From: Mycolicibacterium peregrinum
GTDB lineage: Bacteria; Actinomycetota; Actinomycetes; Mycobacteriales; Mycobacteriaceae
Direction: 5' to 3'
Length of the DNA: 64,000 nt
Assembly (NCBI RefSeq): GCF_002102345.1
Contig: NZ_LQPP01000044.1
Span: 41,494 to 105,493 of the forward strand
In this document: piece by piece, positions 44,929 to 54,788 of the stretch
Numbering within the stretch: the stretch's first letter is position 1
How the letters are laid out: the number at the start of each line of letters is the position of its first letter
Position numbers and translations under genes: made by a program
The notes under the pieces: model-generated
Database searches by the model: none
The model's input: only the letters and a program-made list of their open reading frames with translations
Told to the model about the DNA's origin: nothing

Positions 44929-45004
44929 TGGAGCCACCCAGGGGAATCGAACCCCTGACCTATTCATTACGAGTGAATTGCTCTACCGACTGAGCTAGGG
45001 TGGC
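44929..45004 (-). tRNA. tRNA-Thr, anticodon CGT
   Basis: On the minus strand the acceptor GCCACCC pairs with GGGTGGC, followed by TCCA, so CCA is encoded. The D-arm AGCTCAGTCGGTAGAGC, anticodon arm ATTCA-CTCGTAA-TGAAT and T-arm with GGTTCGATTCC are complete. The anticodon CGT reads ACG. It lies 57 bases downstream of the delta' gene. Confidence 0.97.
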
Positions 45005-45060
45005 GCACCCGGGCGAACCGGGCGGCACCACTTTACGGCAGACGCCGCCCAGGACCCAAC

Positions 45061-46269
45061 TCACCCACGTAGCGCCTGCCCGACGGTCGCCACCATGGCG
45101 TCGACGGCGAACTTCGGCTTGACGTTGACGGCCAGCGCTTCACGGCATTCCAGCACCGCCTCGATGCAGCGCAGCAGCCGGTCGGGTGGCACGTGGGCGG
45201 CCATGGCCTCCACCTTCTCGGCCATGTCCGGATGGTTCGCCGTGACACCGCCGGCGCCGGACGACACCAGCAGGGCATCGCGGAAGTAGGTGGCCAGGTC
45301 GATCAGGGCCCGGTCCAGCGCATCGCGGGAGGCGCGGGTCTGCCGTGACTTCTGCCGTCGCTCCAGTTCTTTGAGCGCACCGGCAGTCCCGCGGGTGGTG
45401 GCAGCGGTACCTTTTCCGGTCCCACCTGCCCCCAGGGCGGTTTTGAGCTCCTCGGTCTCGGTCTCGTTGCGCCCCGCGGTCAACGCGAGTGCCTCGGACT
45501 CGGCGACGGCCACCATCTCCTCGGCCGCCGCGAACGCCCGCGCCGGTGTCGCAGCGTCCCGGGCCAGCCCGAGCGCCCGTTTCCGGCGGTCCCTGGCCTC
45601 CGGATCGGTCGCCAACCGCCGGGCCCGCCCCACATGTCCGCCGCTGACCGAAGCCGCCCAGCGCGCATCTGCCTCGGGCAGCCCGTCACCGGAGATCAGC
45701 ACGTCGGCGATGGCGTCCACCGACGGCGTGGTCAGCGCCACGTGCCGGCACCTGGAGCGCAGCGTGATCGCGATGTCCTCTGGGTCCACGGATGGCGCGC
45801 AGAGCAGGAACACGGTCGACGCCGGCGGCTCCTCCACCACCTTGAGCAGCGCGTTGGCCGCGCCCTCGGTGAGCCGGTCGGCATCCTCGATCACCACGAC
45901 CTGCCACCGCCCGGTCCCGGGCCGGTGCGAGGCGATCTGGACGATCTCGCGCATCTCCTTGACCGCAATCGACAATCCCTCGGGCACGATGCGGCGCACA
46001 TCAGCGTGGGTTCCGGCCATCGTCGTCGTACAGGCCCGGCATTCACCGCACCCCGGCGTCCCCTCTGACGTGCACTGCAAGGCCGCCGCGAAGCACAGTG
46101 CGGCGACCGAACGCCCCGATCCGGGCGGGCCGGTGATCAGCCAGGCATGCGTCATGGTCCCCACGGTGATGCCACTGTGGGGCGAATCACCTCGGGCCGC
46201 CCACGCGGCCGCCACCAGCTCCTGTTCCACCGCATGCTGGCCCACCAGCCGCGAAAAGACCCCGCTCAT
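45061..46269 (-). CDS. holB: DNA polymerase III subunit delta'
   Basis: AAA+ clamp-loader subunit, 402 aa (Rv3644c type). The P-loop is GPPGSGRS at residues 47-54, with Arg for the usual Lys, which suggests little or no ATP hydrolysis, as in delta' of other bacteria. A zinc knuckle CGECRACTTT follows, then VVVIEDADRLTEGAANALLKVVEEPP and the SRC motif TLRSRCRHVAL. ATG 46269 has GGGGAC upstream; TTG 46278 is in frame but less likely. An Ala/Gly/Thr-rich insertion lies near residue 280. Confidence 0.93.
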   Translation of the reverse strand: MSGVFSRLVGQHAVEQELVAAAWAARGDSPHSGITVGTMTHAWLITGPPGSGRSVAALCFAAALQCTSEGTPGCGECRACTTTMAGTHADVRRIVPEGLSIAVKEMREIVQIASHRPGTGRWQVVVIEDADRLTEGAANALLKVVEEPPASTVFLLCAPSVDPEDIAITLRSRCRHVALTTPSVDAIADVLISGDGLPEADARWAASVSGGHVGRARRLATDPEARDRRKRALGLARDAATPARAFAAAEEMVAVAESEALALTAGRNETETEELKTALGAGGTGKGTAATTRGTAGALKELERRQKSRQTRASRDALDRALIDLATYFRDALLVSSGAGGVTANHPDMAEKVEAMAAHVPPDRLLRCIEAVLECREALAVNVKPKFAVDAMVATVGQALRG

Positions 46270-46372
46270 CGTCCCCAACAGTAGTGGTCAAGCCGACACA
46301 ACCACGTCACAGCAGGCGCTCAACGTCCCTGGGGCCCGATACGGTGAACGGGTGACCGCGGAGGCAATCCCC

Positions 46373-47977
46373 ATGAGGCGAATCAATGCATTCGTCCGAT
46401 GGGTGGCGCGTACCCCGTGGCCGGTGTTCACGCTGGGCATGCTGCAGGCCGACATCATCGGCGCGCTGTTCGTGCTCGGCTTCCTGCGCTTCGGCCTGCC
46501 TCCCGAGGACCGCATCCAGCTCCAGGATCTGCCGGTGCTCAACCTGGCGATCTTCCTGGGGTATCTGTTCGTGTCGTTCACCGTCGGCGCCTATCTGGCC
46601 CTGCGACTGCTTATCCCGGTGATCCGGTGGCAGCGCCGCGACACCCTGCTGTCGAAGTCGGACCCCGGCATCACCGAGTTGGCCCGCGTACGGGCGCTGA
46701 AGATGCCCTTCTACCGCACCCTGATCAGCGTCACGAACTGGCTGCTGGGCTCGATCGTGTTCATCGTGGCCAGCTGGCCGGTGGCCAGTAAGTCGGCCCC
46801 CGTGGTTCTCGTCGCCACCGCCCTCGGGGCGACGGCCACGGCGATCATCGGCTACCTGCAGTCCGAGCGGGTGCTGCGGCCGGTCGCGGTGGCCGCGCTG
46901 CGCGGCGGGGTTCCGGAGAACTTCCGCGCCCCCGGGGTGATCCTGCGCCAGGTGTTGACCTGGGTGCTCTCGACGGGCGTGCCGGTCCTGGCCATCGTCC
47001 TGGCGCTGGTGGCCAGCAAGTTCTCGATCCTGACCGCTTCGGCGGACCGGCTGATCACCCCGCTGTTGCTGTTGGCCGTGGCCGCGCTGGTGATCGGCCT
47101 GTCCGGCACCGTGCTGGTGGCGATGTCGATCGCCGATCCGCTGCGCCAGCTGCGCTGGGCGCTTGGCGAGGTGCAGCGCGGTAACTACAACGCGCACATG
47201 CAGATCTACGACGCCAGCGAGCTGGGCCTGCTGCAGGCCGGGTTCAACGACATGGTGCGCGAGCTGGCCGAACGGCAACGGCTACGTGACCTGTTCGGCC
47301 GCTACGTGGGTGAGGACGTGGCCCGACGCGCCCTGGAGCGCGGCACCGAGCTGGGCGGCCAGGAACGCGATGTGGCGGTGCTGTTCGTGGACCTGGTGGG
47401 TTCGACGCATCTGGCGTCGACGATTCCGGCCGGCGACGTGGTGAACCTGCTCAACGAGTTCTTCCGGGTCATCGTCGACACGGTCAACCGGCACGGCGGG
47501 TTCGTCAACAAGTTCCAGGGTGACGCGGCCCTGGCCATCTTTGGTGCCCCGATCGAGCATCCCGATGCGTCCGGCGGTGCGCTGGCGGCGTCCCGTGAAC
47601 TGCACGACGAGCTGCTCAGCGTGCTGGGCACCGACACCGAGTTCGGTATCGGTGTGTCGGCCGGCCGCGCGATCGCCGGCCATATCGGTGCTCAGGCCCG
47701 GTTCGAGTACACCGTGATCGGCGATCCGGTGAACGAGGCCGCCCGCCTCACCGAGCTCGCCAAGCTGGAGGAGGGCCATGTGCTGGCCTCGGCGATCGCG
47801 GTCAGCGGCGCCCTGGACGCCGAGGCACTGAGCTGGGACGTCGGCGAGATCGTCGAACTGCGCGGCCGCACCGTGCCCACCCAGCTGGCCCGCCCGATGA
47901 ACCTGGTCCTGCCACGGGATTTGGAGCGCGAAGCCGAAAGCGACGTGACCGACGACGACGTGCGAAGCTCCACCTAG
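46373..47977 (+). CDS. Membrane class III adenylate cyclase with HAMP (Rv3645 type)
   Basis: 534 aa. Six hydrophobic segments in the first ~260 residues, HAMP near 265-315, and a cyclase domain from about 335: DVAVLFVDLVGSTHLAS (metal Asp), FVNKFQGDAALAIFGAP (substrate/second metal Asp) and FEYTVIGDPVNEAARL (transition-state Asn/Arg). It makes cAMP at the inner membrane. Its M. tuberculosis ortholog is reported to supply most cellular cAMP. ATG 46373 follows GGAGG by eight bases; GTG 46352 is an alternative. Divergent from holB. Confidence 0.93.
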   Translation: MRRINAFVRWVARTPWPVFTLGMLQADIIGALFVLGFLRFGLPPEDRIQLQDLPVLNLAIFLGYLFVSFTVGAYLALRLLIPVIRWQRRDTLLSKSDPGITELARVRALKMPFYRTLISVTNWLLGSIVFIVASWPVASKSAPVVLVATALGATATAIIGYLQSERVLRPVAVAALRGGVPENFRAPGVILRQVLTWVLSTGVPVLAIVLALVASKFSILTASADRLITPLLLLAVAALVIGLSGTVLVAMSIADPLRQLRWALGEVQRGNYNAHMQIYDASELGLLQAGFNDMVRELAERQRLRDLFGRYVGEDVARRALERGTELGGQERDVAVLFVDLVGSTHLASTIPAGDVVNLLNEFFRVIVDTVNRHGGFVNKFQGDAALAIFGAPIEHPDASGGALAASRELHDELLSVLGTDTEFGIGVSAGRAIAGHIGAQARFEYTVIGDPVNEAARLTELAKLEEGHVLASAIAVSGALDAEALSWDVGEIVELRGRTVPTQLARPMNLVLPRDLEREAESDVTDDDVRSST

Positions 47978-48015
47978 ACGCCCCTCACCGCCGAGATAAC
48001 ACGGGCTAGAGCAGG

Positions 48016-50868
48016 TCAGGCCTTCTTGGCGGCGGCCTTCTTCGCCGGGGCCTTCTTGGCAGCGGTTTTCTTGGCGGCAGCCTTCTTCGCCGGAGCCTTC
48101 TTCGCGGCCTTCTTCACTGGACCGCGGGCCCGGCGATCGGCCAGCAGTTCCGAGGCGCGCTCGTCGGTGATCGAGGCGACGTCGTCGCCCTTGCGCAGGC
48201 TGGCATTGGTCTCACCGTCGGTGACGTATGGACCGAACCGCCCGTCCTTGATCACCATCGGCTTACCTGAGGCCGGGTCGGTGCCCAGCTCACGCAGCGG
48301 CGGGGCCGCAGCGGCCTGGCGCCCACGGCGTTTCGGCTCGGCGTAGATCTTGAGGGCCTCGTCGAGGGTGATGGTGAACATCTGTTCCTCGGTGGCCAGC
48401 GAACGAGAGTCCGTGCCGCGCTTGAGATACGGGCCGTAGCGGCCGTTCTGCGCGGTGATCTCCTCGTTGTTCGACGGGTCGACGCCAACCACTCGGGGCA
48501 ACGACAGCAGCTTGAGCGCGTCGTCCAGCGTCACGGTCTCCAGATCCATTGTGCGCAACAGAGATCCGGTGCGCGGCTTGGGTCCCGTGGGCTTCTTACC
48601 CTTCTTGGCCGTCGTTCCCGCATCGGGATCTTCGGGGGGTTCCGGGAGGATCTCGGTGACGTAGGGACCGAATCGTCCGTCTTTGGCGACGATCTCGTGC
48701 CCGGACACCGGGTCGACACCCAGCACGCGGCCCTCTTGCGGTGTGGCGAAAGCCTTCTCGGCCAACTCGAGGGTCAGCTCGTCGGGCGTCAGCTCATCCT
48801 TGAGGTTGGCGCGCTGCGGCTTGAGCTCCCCCGGATTGTCCGGATCGGCGATCATCCGCTCCAGGTACGGGCCGTTGCGACCGACCCGGACCACCACGGC
48901 GCGACCTTCGTCGTCATCGAAGAGCTTGATGGAGTTGACTTCTCGCGCGTCGATGCCTTCGAGGTTGCCGCCCACGAGGTGCTTGAGGCCACCGGCGCGG
49001 GCGATGGATCCCTCGACTCCGTGCTCACCGCCGAAGTAGAAGTTCGACAGCCAGTTGGTGCGTTGTTCCTGACCGTTGGCGATCTCGTCGAGCTCGTCTT
49101 CCATGGCCGCGGTGAAGTCGTAATCCACCAGCCGGCCGAAGTGCTGCTCCAGCAGTCCGATGACGGCGAAGGCGACCCATGACGGGACCAGCGCACTGCC
49201 CTTTTTGACCACGTAGCCGCGGTCCTGGATGGTCTTGATGATCGAGCTGTACGTAGACGGGCGGCCGATGCCGAGTTCTTCGAGGGCCTTGATCAGCGAC
49301 GCCTCGGTGTAGCGGGCCGGCGGGCTGGTGGTGTGCCCGTCGGCGGTCAGATCGGCGGCGTCGACCCGCTGGCCCTGGGTCAGGTTCGGCAGACGGCTCT
49401 CGGCGTCGTCGGCCTCACCGCCGGCCTGCTCGTCGAGGCTCTCGACGTAGGCCTTCAGGAAGCCCGCGAACGTGATGGTGCGGCCGGACGCGTTGAACAC
49501 GACCTGATGAACGCCCGCGGCGCCCCCGTCCAATGTCGCCGCCGGGGCGGCTCCAGAGATCCGCAGCGAAAGCGTGGTTCCGCGGGCATCGGCCATCTGG
49601 GAGGCGACGGTGCGCTGCCAGATCAGCTCGTAGAGCCGGAACTCGTCGGTGTCGAGCTGCGCGTGCAGCTGCCCCGGGGTCTGGAACACGTCACCGGCGG
49701 GGCGGATCGCCTCGTGCGCCTCTTGGGCGTTTTTGACCTTGCGGGTGTACTGCCGCGGCGACGGATGCACGTACTCGTCACCGTAGAGCTGCCGCGCCTG
49801 GTTGCGTGCGGCGTTGATGGCCGACTCCGACAACGTGGTCGAGTCGGTACGCATGTAGGTGATGTAGCCGTTCTCGTACAGCCGCTGCGCGATGCTCATG
49901 GTGCGCTCCGAGGAGAACCGCAGCTTGCGGGCGGCCTCCTGCTGCAGCGTGGAGGTCATGAACGGCGCGTAGGGCTTGCGCGTGTACGGCTTCTGCTCGA
50001 CGGAGCTGACGGCCAACTGGGCGCCGCGCAGACCGGCGGCCAGGGCCCCGGCGCTGGCCTCGTCGAGCACGAGCACCTCGTCGGGCTTCTTCAGCTGGCC
50101 CAGCGAGTCGAAATCACGACCGGCGGCGACGCGGCGGCCGTCGACGGTGTTGAGCTTGGCGGTGAACTTGGGCGGGGTGGCCTCCGGATCGGAGACCGAC
50201 GCGTCCAACTCGGCGCTGACGTCCCAGTACCCGGCGCTGCGGAACGCCATGCGCTCGCGCTCACGCTGCACGATGATGCGGGTGGCCACCGACTGCACCC
50301 GGCCCGCCGACAGCTTCGGCGCGACCTTCTTCCACAGCACGGGCGACACTTCGTAGCCGTAGAGCCGGTCGAGGATGCGGCGGGTCTCCTGCGCGTCGAC
50401 CAGCGCGATGTCCAGGTCACGGGGGTTTTCCGCGGCGGCCCGGATCGCGGGTTCGGTGATCTCGTGGAACACCATCCGCCGGACCGGCACCTTGGGCTTC
50501 AGCGTCTCCAGCAGGTGCCAGGCGATCGCCTCACCCTCGCGGTCACCGTCCGTTGCGAGGTAGAGCTCGTCGACACCCTTGAGCAGGTCTTTGAGCTCGG
50601 TGACCGTGCTCTTCTTCTCCGGGCTGACGATGTAGAGCGGTTCGAAGTTGTCGTCGACATTGACCCCGAGGCGCGCCCACGACTCGGATTTGTACTTGGC
50701 GGGCACGTCAGCGGCATTGCGCGGCAGGTCACGAATGTGCCCGCGGGAGGATTCGACCACGTAATTGGAGCCCAGGTAGCCGGCGATTTTGCGCGCCTTG
50801 GTCGGCGACTCGACAATTACGAGTCGCCGGACATTCCCCTTGCTACCGCTGCCGCTATCGCCAGCCAA
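48016..50868 (-). CDS. topA: DNA topoisomerase I
   Basis: Type IA enzyme that relaxes negative supercoils, 950 aa. The Toprim domain starts VIVESPTKARKIAGYLG near residue 18, with ATDGDREGEAIAWHL, and the active Tyr is in YITYMRTDSTTLS. The C-terminus lacks the zinc fingers of E. coli TopA and has repeated mycobacterial domains (several GRFGPYV-type motifs) ending in a lysine-rich tail of AKKAPAKKAAAKK units. The start is TTG 50868, after a GGAGC ribosome site. Ortholog of Rv3646c. Confidence 0.96.
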   Translation of the reverse strand: MAGDSGSGSKGNVRRLVIVESPTKARKIAGYLGSNYVVESSRGHIRDLPRNAADVPAKYKSESWARLGVNVDDNFEPLYIVSPEKKSTVTELKDLLKGVDELYLATDGDREGEAIAWHLLETLKPKVPVRRMVFHEITEPAIRAAAENPRDLDIALVDAQETRRILDRLYGYEVSPVLWKKVAPKLSAGRVQSVATRIIVQRERERMAFRSAGYWDVSAELDASVSDPEATPPKFTAKLNTVDGRRVAAGRDFDSLGQLKKPDEVLVLDEASAGALAAGLRGAQLAVSSVEQKPYTRKPYAPFMTSTLQQEAARKLRFSSERTMSIAQRLYENGYITYMRTDSTTLSESAINAARNQARQLYGDEYVHPSPRQYTRKVKNAQEAHEAIRPAGDVFQTPGQLHAQLDTDEFRLYELIWQRTVASQMADARGTTLSLRISGAAPAATLDGGAAGVHQVVFNASGRTITFAGFLKAYVESLDEQAGGEADDAESRLPNLTQGQRVDAADLTADGHTTSPPARYTEASLIKALEELGIGRPSTYSSIIKTIQDRGYVVKKGSALVPSWVAFAVIGLLEQHFGRLVDYDFTAAMEDELDEIANGQEQRTNWLSNFYFGGEHGVEGSIARAGGLKHLVGGNLEGIDAREVNSIKLFDDDEGRAVVVRVGRNGPYLERMIADPDNPGELKPQRANLKDELTPDELTLELAEKAFATPQEGRVLGVDPVSGHEIVAKDGRFGPYVTEILPEPPEDPDAGTTAKKGKKPTGPKPRTGSLLRTMDLETVTLDDALKLLSLPRVVGVDPSNNEEITAQNGRYGPYLKRGTDSRSLATEEQMFTITLDEALKIYAEPKRRGRQAAAAPPLRELGTDPASGKPMVIKDGRFGPYVTDGETNASLRKGDDVASITDERASELLADRRARGPVKKAAKKAPAKKAAAKKTAAKKAPAKKAAAKKA
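48025..48115. repeat. Lysine/alanine-rich tandem repeat at the topA 3' end
   Basis: Imperfect 12 to 15 base units of the form GCCTTCTTNGCNGC on the plus strand encode AAKKA-like repeats on the minus strand. The tail binds DNA non-specifically in other mycobacterial TopA proteins. It is prone to copy-number change. Confidence 0.8.
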
Positions 50869-50971
50869 CTGTGCTTACGCTCCACTTCTATGGTTGCCGC
50901 GCCACGCCCGGCAACTGACAATTTCGCATTACGCGCGAGCCTACGCAAACCGGCTCTCCGCGTATGCATCA

Positions 50972-51565
50972 TTAAATACGTGGCCAATGCGCCAACGCGG
51001 AGGTATCCCCGGGCGGTTCCCCGACATTCTCCACCAGGCGCGACAGGCGTCGGCGCCCACTGATCCGCAGCGCCGGATGAGAGCCCCTGGTCCCGATCAG
51101 GGTCGGGGCGATTCCCACCCGCATCATGGCCGCTGCCAGCGACGCGTGGGTATCGGGCGCATGTGGGTCCAGCCCCAGCAGGTAACGGTCGTCGGCCTCG
51201 GGCGTGCCCGCCGCCAGCGTCCAGGCCCGCAGCTCGCGGGCACCGGGCAGCCATCGGGGCGGCACGGTCTTGACCGCGCCCCTGGTCCACTCCCCGGCGA
51301 TCAGCATCAACTGCGGATCCAGTGCCGTACGCACCAGCGGGTTGTTCTCGTCGGTCCGGGAGATCTCCGGCACCAGCCCGACCTCGGTGATCATCTCGGC
51401 CAGGCCCTGGGCACGCCACAGCTCGGCGACGACGACCGAGATCCGGGCCGCCTGCCGACCGCCGCTGCTCGCCAGAACGATCTGCCCCGGCCCGGCAAGC
51501 ACCCCGGTCAGGTCGGCCACCGCAGGCGGCACCGACTCAGCCGAGAAGAAGGACAGCTGGCTCAC
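50972..51565 (-). CDS. Conserved hypothetical protein (Rv3647c type)
   Basis: 197 aa, soluble, of unknown function. It begins MSQLSFFSAESVPPAVADLTGVLAGPGQIVLASSGGRQAARISVVV and has an RTALDPQLMLIAGEWTRGAVKTVPPRWLPGAREL segment; the C-terminal third resembles no domain I know. It sits between cspA and topA, as in M. tuberculosis, with 103 bases before topA. ATG 51565 is the only good start. Confidence 0.83.
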   Translation of the reverse strand: MSQLSFFSAESVPPAVADLTGVLAGPGQIVLASSGGRQAARISVVVAELWRAQGLAEMITEVGLVPEISRTDENNPLVRTALDPQLMLIAGEWTRGAVKTVPPRWLPGARELRAWTLAAGTPEADDRYLLGLDPHAPDTHASLAAAMMRVGIAPTLIGTRGSHPALRISGRRRLSRLVENVGEPPGDTSALAHWPRI

Positions 51566-51603
51566 AAACCGACACTAGGCCAGCGCAGGCTGCAAAAACG
51601 AGA

Positions 51604-51644
51604 ACACCCCCGCGGTGTCCGATTTTGGACTCACACGGGGGTGT
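51604..51644 (-). terminator. Intrinsic terminator after cspA
   Basis: ACACCCCCG (51604-51612) pairs with CGGGGGTGT (51636-51644); inner GTCC/GGAC can extend the stem. On the minus strand it is followed by TTCTCGTTTTT (51603-51594), a T-rich tail 20 bases after the cspA stop. The plus strand also has T-rich sequence after the stem, but no gene ends there. Confidence 0.8.
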
Positions 51645-51663
51645 CTCTTTGGGTTTGTTTGGC

Positions 51664-51867
51664 TCAGATGGCCCGAACACCCGTGGCCTGCGGCCCCTTG
51701 GGGCTCTGGCCAACCTCGAACTCAACCTTCTGGTTCTCCTCCAGGGTGCGGAATCCGCTGCCCTGAATTTCCGTGTAGTGGACAAACACGTCGGCAGAGC
51801 CGTCCTCCGGAGCGATGAAGCCGAAGCCCTTTTCCGCGTTGAACCACTTCACAGTTCCCTGTGGCAT
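51664..51867 (-). CDS. cspA: Cold-shock protein CspA
   Basis: 67 aa single OB-fold RNA chaperone. The nucleic-acid motifs RNP1 (KGFGFIAP) and RNP2 (VFVHY) and the start MPQGTVKWFNAEKGFGFI are standard. A strong purine-rich ribosome site (AGAAGGAAAG) precedes ATG 51867. It is followed by its own terminator, so it is a single-gene message. Ortholog of Rv3648c. Confidence 0.97.
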   Translation of the reverse strand: MPQGTVKWFNAEKGFGFIAPEDGSADVFVHYTEIQGSGFRTLEENQKVEFEVGQSPKGPQATGVRAI

Positions 51868-52164
51868 CTTTTGTTCTTTCCTTCTCTTTCAACCGGGTGC
51901 GGTCCACCGACTTCCGGTGCACCGGGCCCGTTCCGACCGCCATCCTTCGTGGAGTCGCCCGGAACTGACCCGACCTACAACCCTCGCAGGAACCGCGATC
52001 GCAACGACGATCCTGCGAGTGCGAGTACAAACACAGAAGCTGCGACCGTGATCAGTCAACCATGTTCGGGTCGGCTGCGACAGTCTTGGCGTGCGGCGCG
52101 TGGTGAACAATTCGTTTACAAATCCGAGCCGTTGTCGGCGGGGTAGATCGTAGGAGGACGGACA
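51868..52164. other. Intergenic region between cspA and the helicase gene
   Basis: 297 bases between divergent genes. It should hold the promoters of both and, as in other csp genes, a long cspA leader. I see the purine-rich cspA ribosome site at 51872-51886 and TAGGAGGAC before the helicase GTG, but no -10/-35 pair or named RNA element that I would defend. Confidence 0.6.
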
Positions 52165-54519
52165 GTGCTGGACCAGGGGTCGGATTTCGGCCGTGAGCTG
52201 CTGGCTTGCGCCGTTGACGGCACCCCTTCCGGGGAAGATCCGCTACGCCATGTTGCGGATATACCGGCACGGCCCGGCAAACCAGATCGGTGGCCGCAAT
52301 GGGCCCATCCGGAGGTCATTCAGGCTTTGCAGGACCGCGGCGTCACCGCACCGTGGTCGCATCAGCTCGCCGCCGCCGAATTGGCCCACGACGGCCGACA
52401 TGTGGTGGTGTCCACTGGAACCGCATCGGGTAAGTCCCTGGCCTACCAACTACCGATCCTCTCGGCGTTGGCCGCGGACCGGCAGACTCGGGTGCTGTAC
52501 CTGTCCCCGACGAAGGCGCTCGGACACGACCAGCTGCGTACCGCACAGAACCTGACGGAGACCGTCGCCGCCCTGCGGGATGTGGCGCCGGCGCCGTATG
52601 ACGGTGACAGCGCCACCGAGGTGCGTCGGTTCGCCCGGGAACGGTCGAGATGGATTTTCTCCAATCCGGACATGATCCATCTGTCGCTGCTGCGCAACCA
52701 TGCCCGCTGGGCGGTGTTCCTGCGTCACCTGAAGTACGTCGTGGTCGACGAATGTCATTACTACCGTGGCATTTTCGGTTCCAACGTGGCGATGGTGCTG
52801 CGTCGGCTGTTGCGGTTGTGCGCGCGGTACTCTCCCGATGGCTCGGGTCCGACGGTGATCTTCGCGAGTGCCACGACGGCGTCACCGGCCGAAACAGCCG
52901 CGGAGTTGATCGGGCAGACGGTGGCGGAGGTGACCGAGGACGGCTCACCGCAGGGCGCGCGCACGATCGCGTTGTGGGAACCGGCCCTGCTCGACGATCT
53001 CACCGGCGAGAACGGTGCGCCGGTCCGGCGTTCGGCCGGCGCCGAGGCCGCCCGGGTGATGGCCGACCTGGTGTCCGAGGGGGCACGGACGTTGACCTTC
53101 GTCCGGTCCCGGCGCGGCGCCGAACTCACCGCGTTGGGAACCCGGGCCCGGTTGGAGGACACCGCACCGGAGCTGGCCGATCAGGTGGCGTCCTACCGGG
53201 CGGGTTTTCTCGCCGAGGACCGCCGCGAACTGGAACACGCCCTGACCGACGGCCGGCTGCGCGGGCTGGCCACCACCAACGCGCTCGAGCTCGGTATCGA
53301 CATCGCCGGACTCGACGCGGTGGTGATGGCGGGCTTTCCCGGCACCGTCACCTCGTTCTGGCAGCAGGCCGGGCGGTCCGGCCGGCGCGGGCAGGGCGCA
53401 CTGATCGTGTTGATCGCCCGCGACGATCCGCTGGACACCTACCTGGTGCACCATCCCGCGGCGCTGCTGGACAAGCCGATCGAGCGGGTGGTCATCGACC
53501 CGACGAATCCGCACGTGCTGGGCCCGCAGTTGCTCTGCGCCGCAGCCGAGCTGCCGCTCACCGCGGCCGAGGTCCGGTTGTGGAACGCCGAGGCGGTGGC
53601 CGAAACCCTGGTCGACGACGGTCTGCTCCGGAAGCGTCCGAGCGGCTATTTCCCCGCCCCCGGGGTGGATCCGCATCCTGCCGTGGACATCCGCGGCTCC
53701 AGCGGCGGTCAGATCGCGATCCTTGAGGTCGACACCGGCAGGATGCTGGGCAGCACGGGCGCCGGACAGGCGGCGGCGTCGTTGCATCCCGGCGCGGTGT
53801 ATCTGCACCAGGGTGAGACCTTTCTGGTCGACTCGCTGTCCTTCGAGGACGGGGTGGCGTTCGTGTATGCCGCCGATCCCGGCTACAGCACGTTCGCCAG
53901 GGAACTCACCGACATCGCGGTCACCGGCCCCGGTGAACGCAGGGCGTTCGGCCCGGTCACCGTGGGCCTGGTCCCCGTGTCGGTGACCAACACCGTGGTC
54001 GGTTACCTGCGCCGCCGGATCGACGGTGAGGTCATCGATTTCGTCGAGCTCGACATGCCACCCAGCACCCTGGACACCATGGCCGTGATGTGCACGATCA
54101 CCCCGGAAGCGTTACAGGACAACGGTATCGATCTGCTGACCATGCCAGGGAGTCTGCATGCCGCCGAACACGCGGCGATCGGCCTGCTGCCGCTGGTGGC
54201 CAGTTGCGACCGCGGCGACATCGGCGGGGTCTCGACGGCCGTCGGGCCGGTGGACGGCCTGCCGTCGATCTTCGTCTACGACGGCTATCCCGGCGGGGCG
54301 GGTTTCGCCGACCGCGGATTCCGTAACCTGAGCACATGGTGGGGCGCGACGGCCGACGCGATCGAAGCTTGTGAGTGCCCGCAGGGTTGTCCCTCGTGCG
54401 TGCAGTCACCGAAATGCGGCACCGGGAACGACCCGTTGGACAAATCGGGCGCGATACAAGTGCTCCGCCTGGTGCTCGGCGCGCTGAGTACGTCCTCAGC
54501 GGACCCCCGACCGCGTTGA
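52165..54519 (+). CDS. sftH: DEAD/DEAH-box superfamily 2 helicase with DUF1998 domain (SftH type)
   Basis: 784 aa. Walker A is STGTASGKS near residue 81, motif II is DECH (VVDECHYYRG), motif III FASATTASP, and motif VI QQAGRSGRRGQG. The C-terminal DUF1998-like domain ends with a four-cysteine zinc site, CECPQGCPSC followed by KC. The M. smegmatis SftH protein of this type is a DNA-dependent ATPase and 3'-5' helicase; its relatives (MrfA) act in repair. GTG 52165 follows TAGGAGG. Corresponds to Rv3649. Confidence 0.92.
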   Translation: MLDQGSDFGRELLACAVDGTPSGEDPLRHVADIPARPGKPDRWPQWAHPEVIQALQDRGVTAPWSHQLAAAELAHDGRHVVVSTGTASGKSLAYQLPILSALAADRQTRVLYLSPTKALGHDQLRTAQNLTETVAALRDVAPAPYDGDSATEVRRFARERSRWIFSNPDMIHLSLLRNHARWAVFLRHLKYVVVDECHYYRGIFGSNVAMVLRRLLRLCARYSPDGSGPTVIFASATTASPAETAAELIGQTVAEVTEDGSPQGARTIALWEPALLDDLTGENGAPVRRSAGAEAARVMADLVSEGARTLTFVRSRRGAELTALGTRARLEDTAPELADQVASYRAGFLAEDRRELEHALTDGRLRGLATTNALELGIDIAGLDAVVMAGFPGTVTSFWQQAGRSGRRGQGALIVLIARDDPLDTYLVHHPAALLDKPIERVVIDPTNPHVLGPQLLCAAAELPLTAAEVRLWNAEAVAETLVDDGLLRKRPSGYFPAPGVDPHPAVDIRGSSGGQIAILEVDTGRMLGSTGAGQAAASLHPGAVYLHQGETFLVDSLSFEDGVAFVYAADPGYSTFARELTDIAVTGPGERRAFGPVTVGLVPVSVTNTVVGYLRRRIDGEVIDFVELDMPPSTLDTMAVMCTITPEALQDNGIDLLTMPGSLHAAEHAAIGLLPLVASCDRGDIGGVSTAVGPVDGLPSIFVYDGYPGGAGFADRGFRNLSTWWGATADAIEACECPQGCPSCVQSPKCGTGNDPLDKSGAIQVLRLVLGALSTSSADPRPR

Positions 54520-54788
54520 CGACCGACCCCTCGACGGCCGACTACGCGGATCTACTACTGCGTGGCTGCATTCGGCCACGCCGAACACACAGACGGTGCG
54601 ACGAACGGTCGGACAACGCGATCCGTTCCCAATCCCGGAGGCCGGGCGCAGTGGCAAATTACGTGAACTCACTCATGTTTGCAAGCCGACAGACCCGGCT
54701 TCGGGTATCCGCGACCGTAATCCGCAGTTTTCTCCTGCGGATCACGTCGTCGTCGCAGGCGTAATACAGCTACCAATACCTCGGTAAA
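54520..54788. other. Intergenic region before the Rv3651-type gene
   Basis: 269 bases, less GC-rich than the genes, with no convincing coding frame. An 8-bp perfect inverted repeat, ATCCGCAG at 54720-54727 and CTGCGGAT at 54735-54742, is separated by seven bases and lies 47 before the next ATG. A TAATAC sequence (54762-54767) could be a -10 box. Operator or small RNA structure are both possible. Confidence 0.55.

Noticed and set aside
49333..51063. 576-residue open frame opposite topA
   Set aside because: Antisense shadow of a certain gene, no domain, and it runs past the topA start into the intergenic region without a ribosome site.
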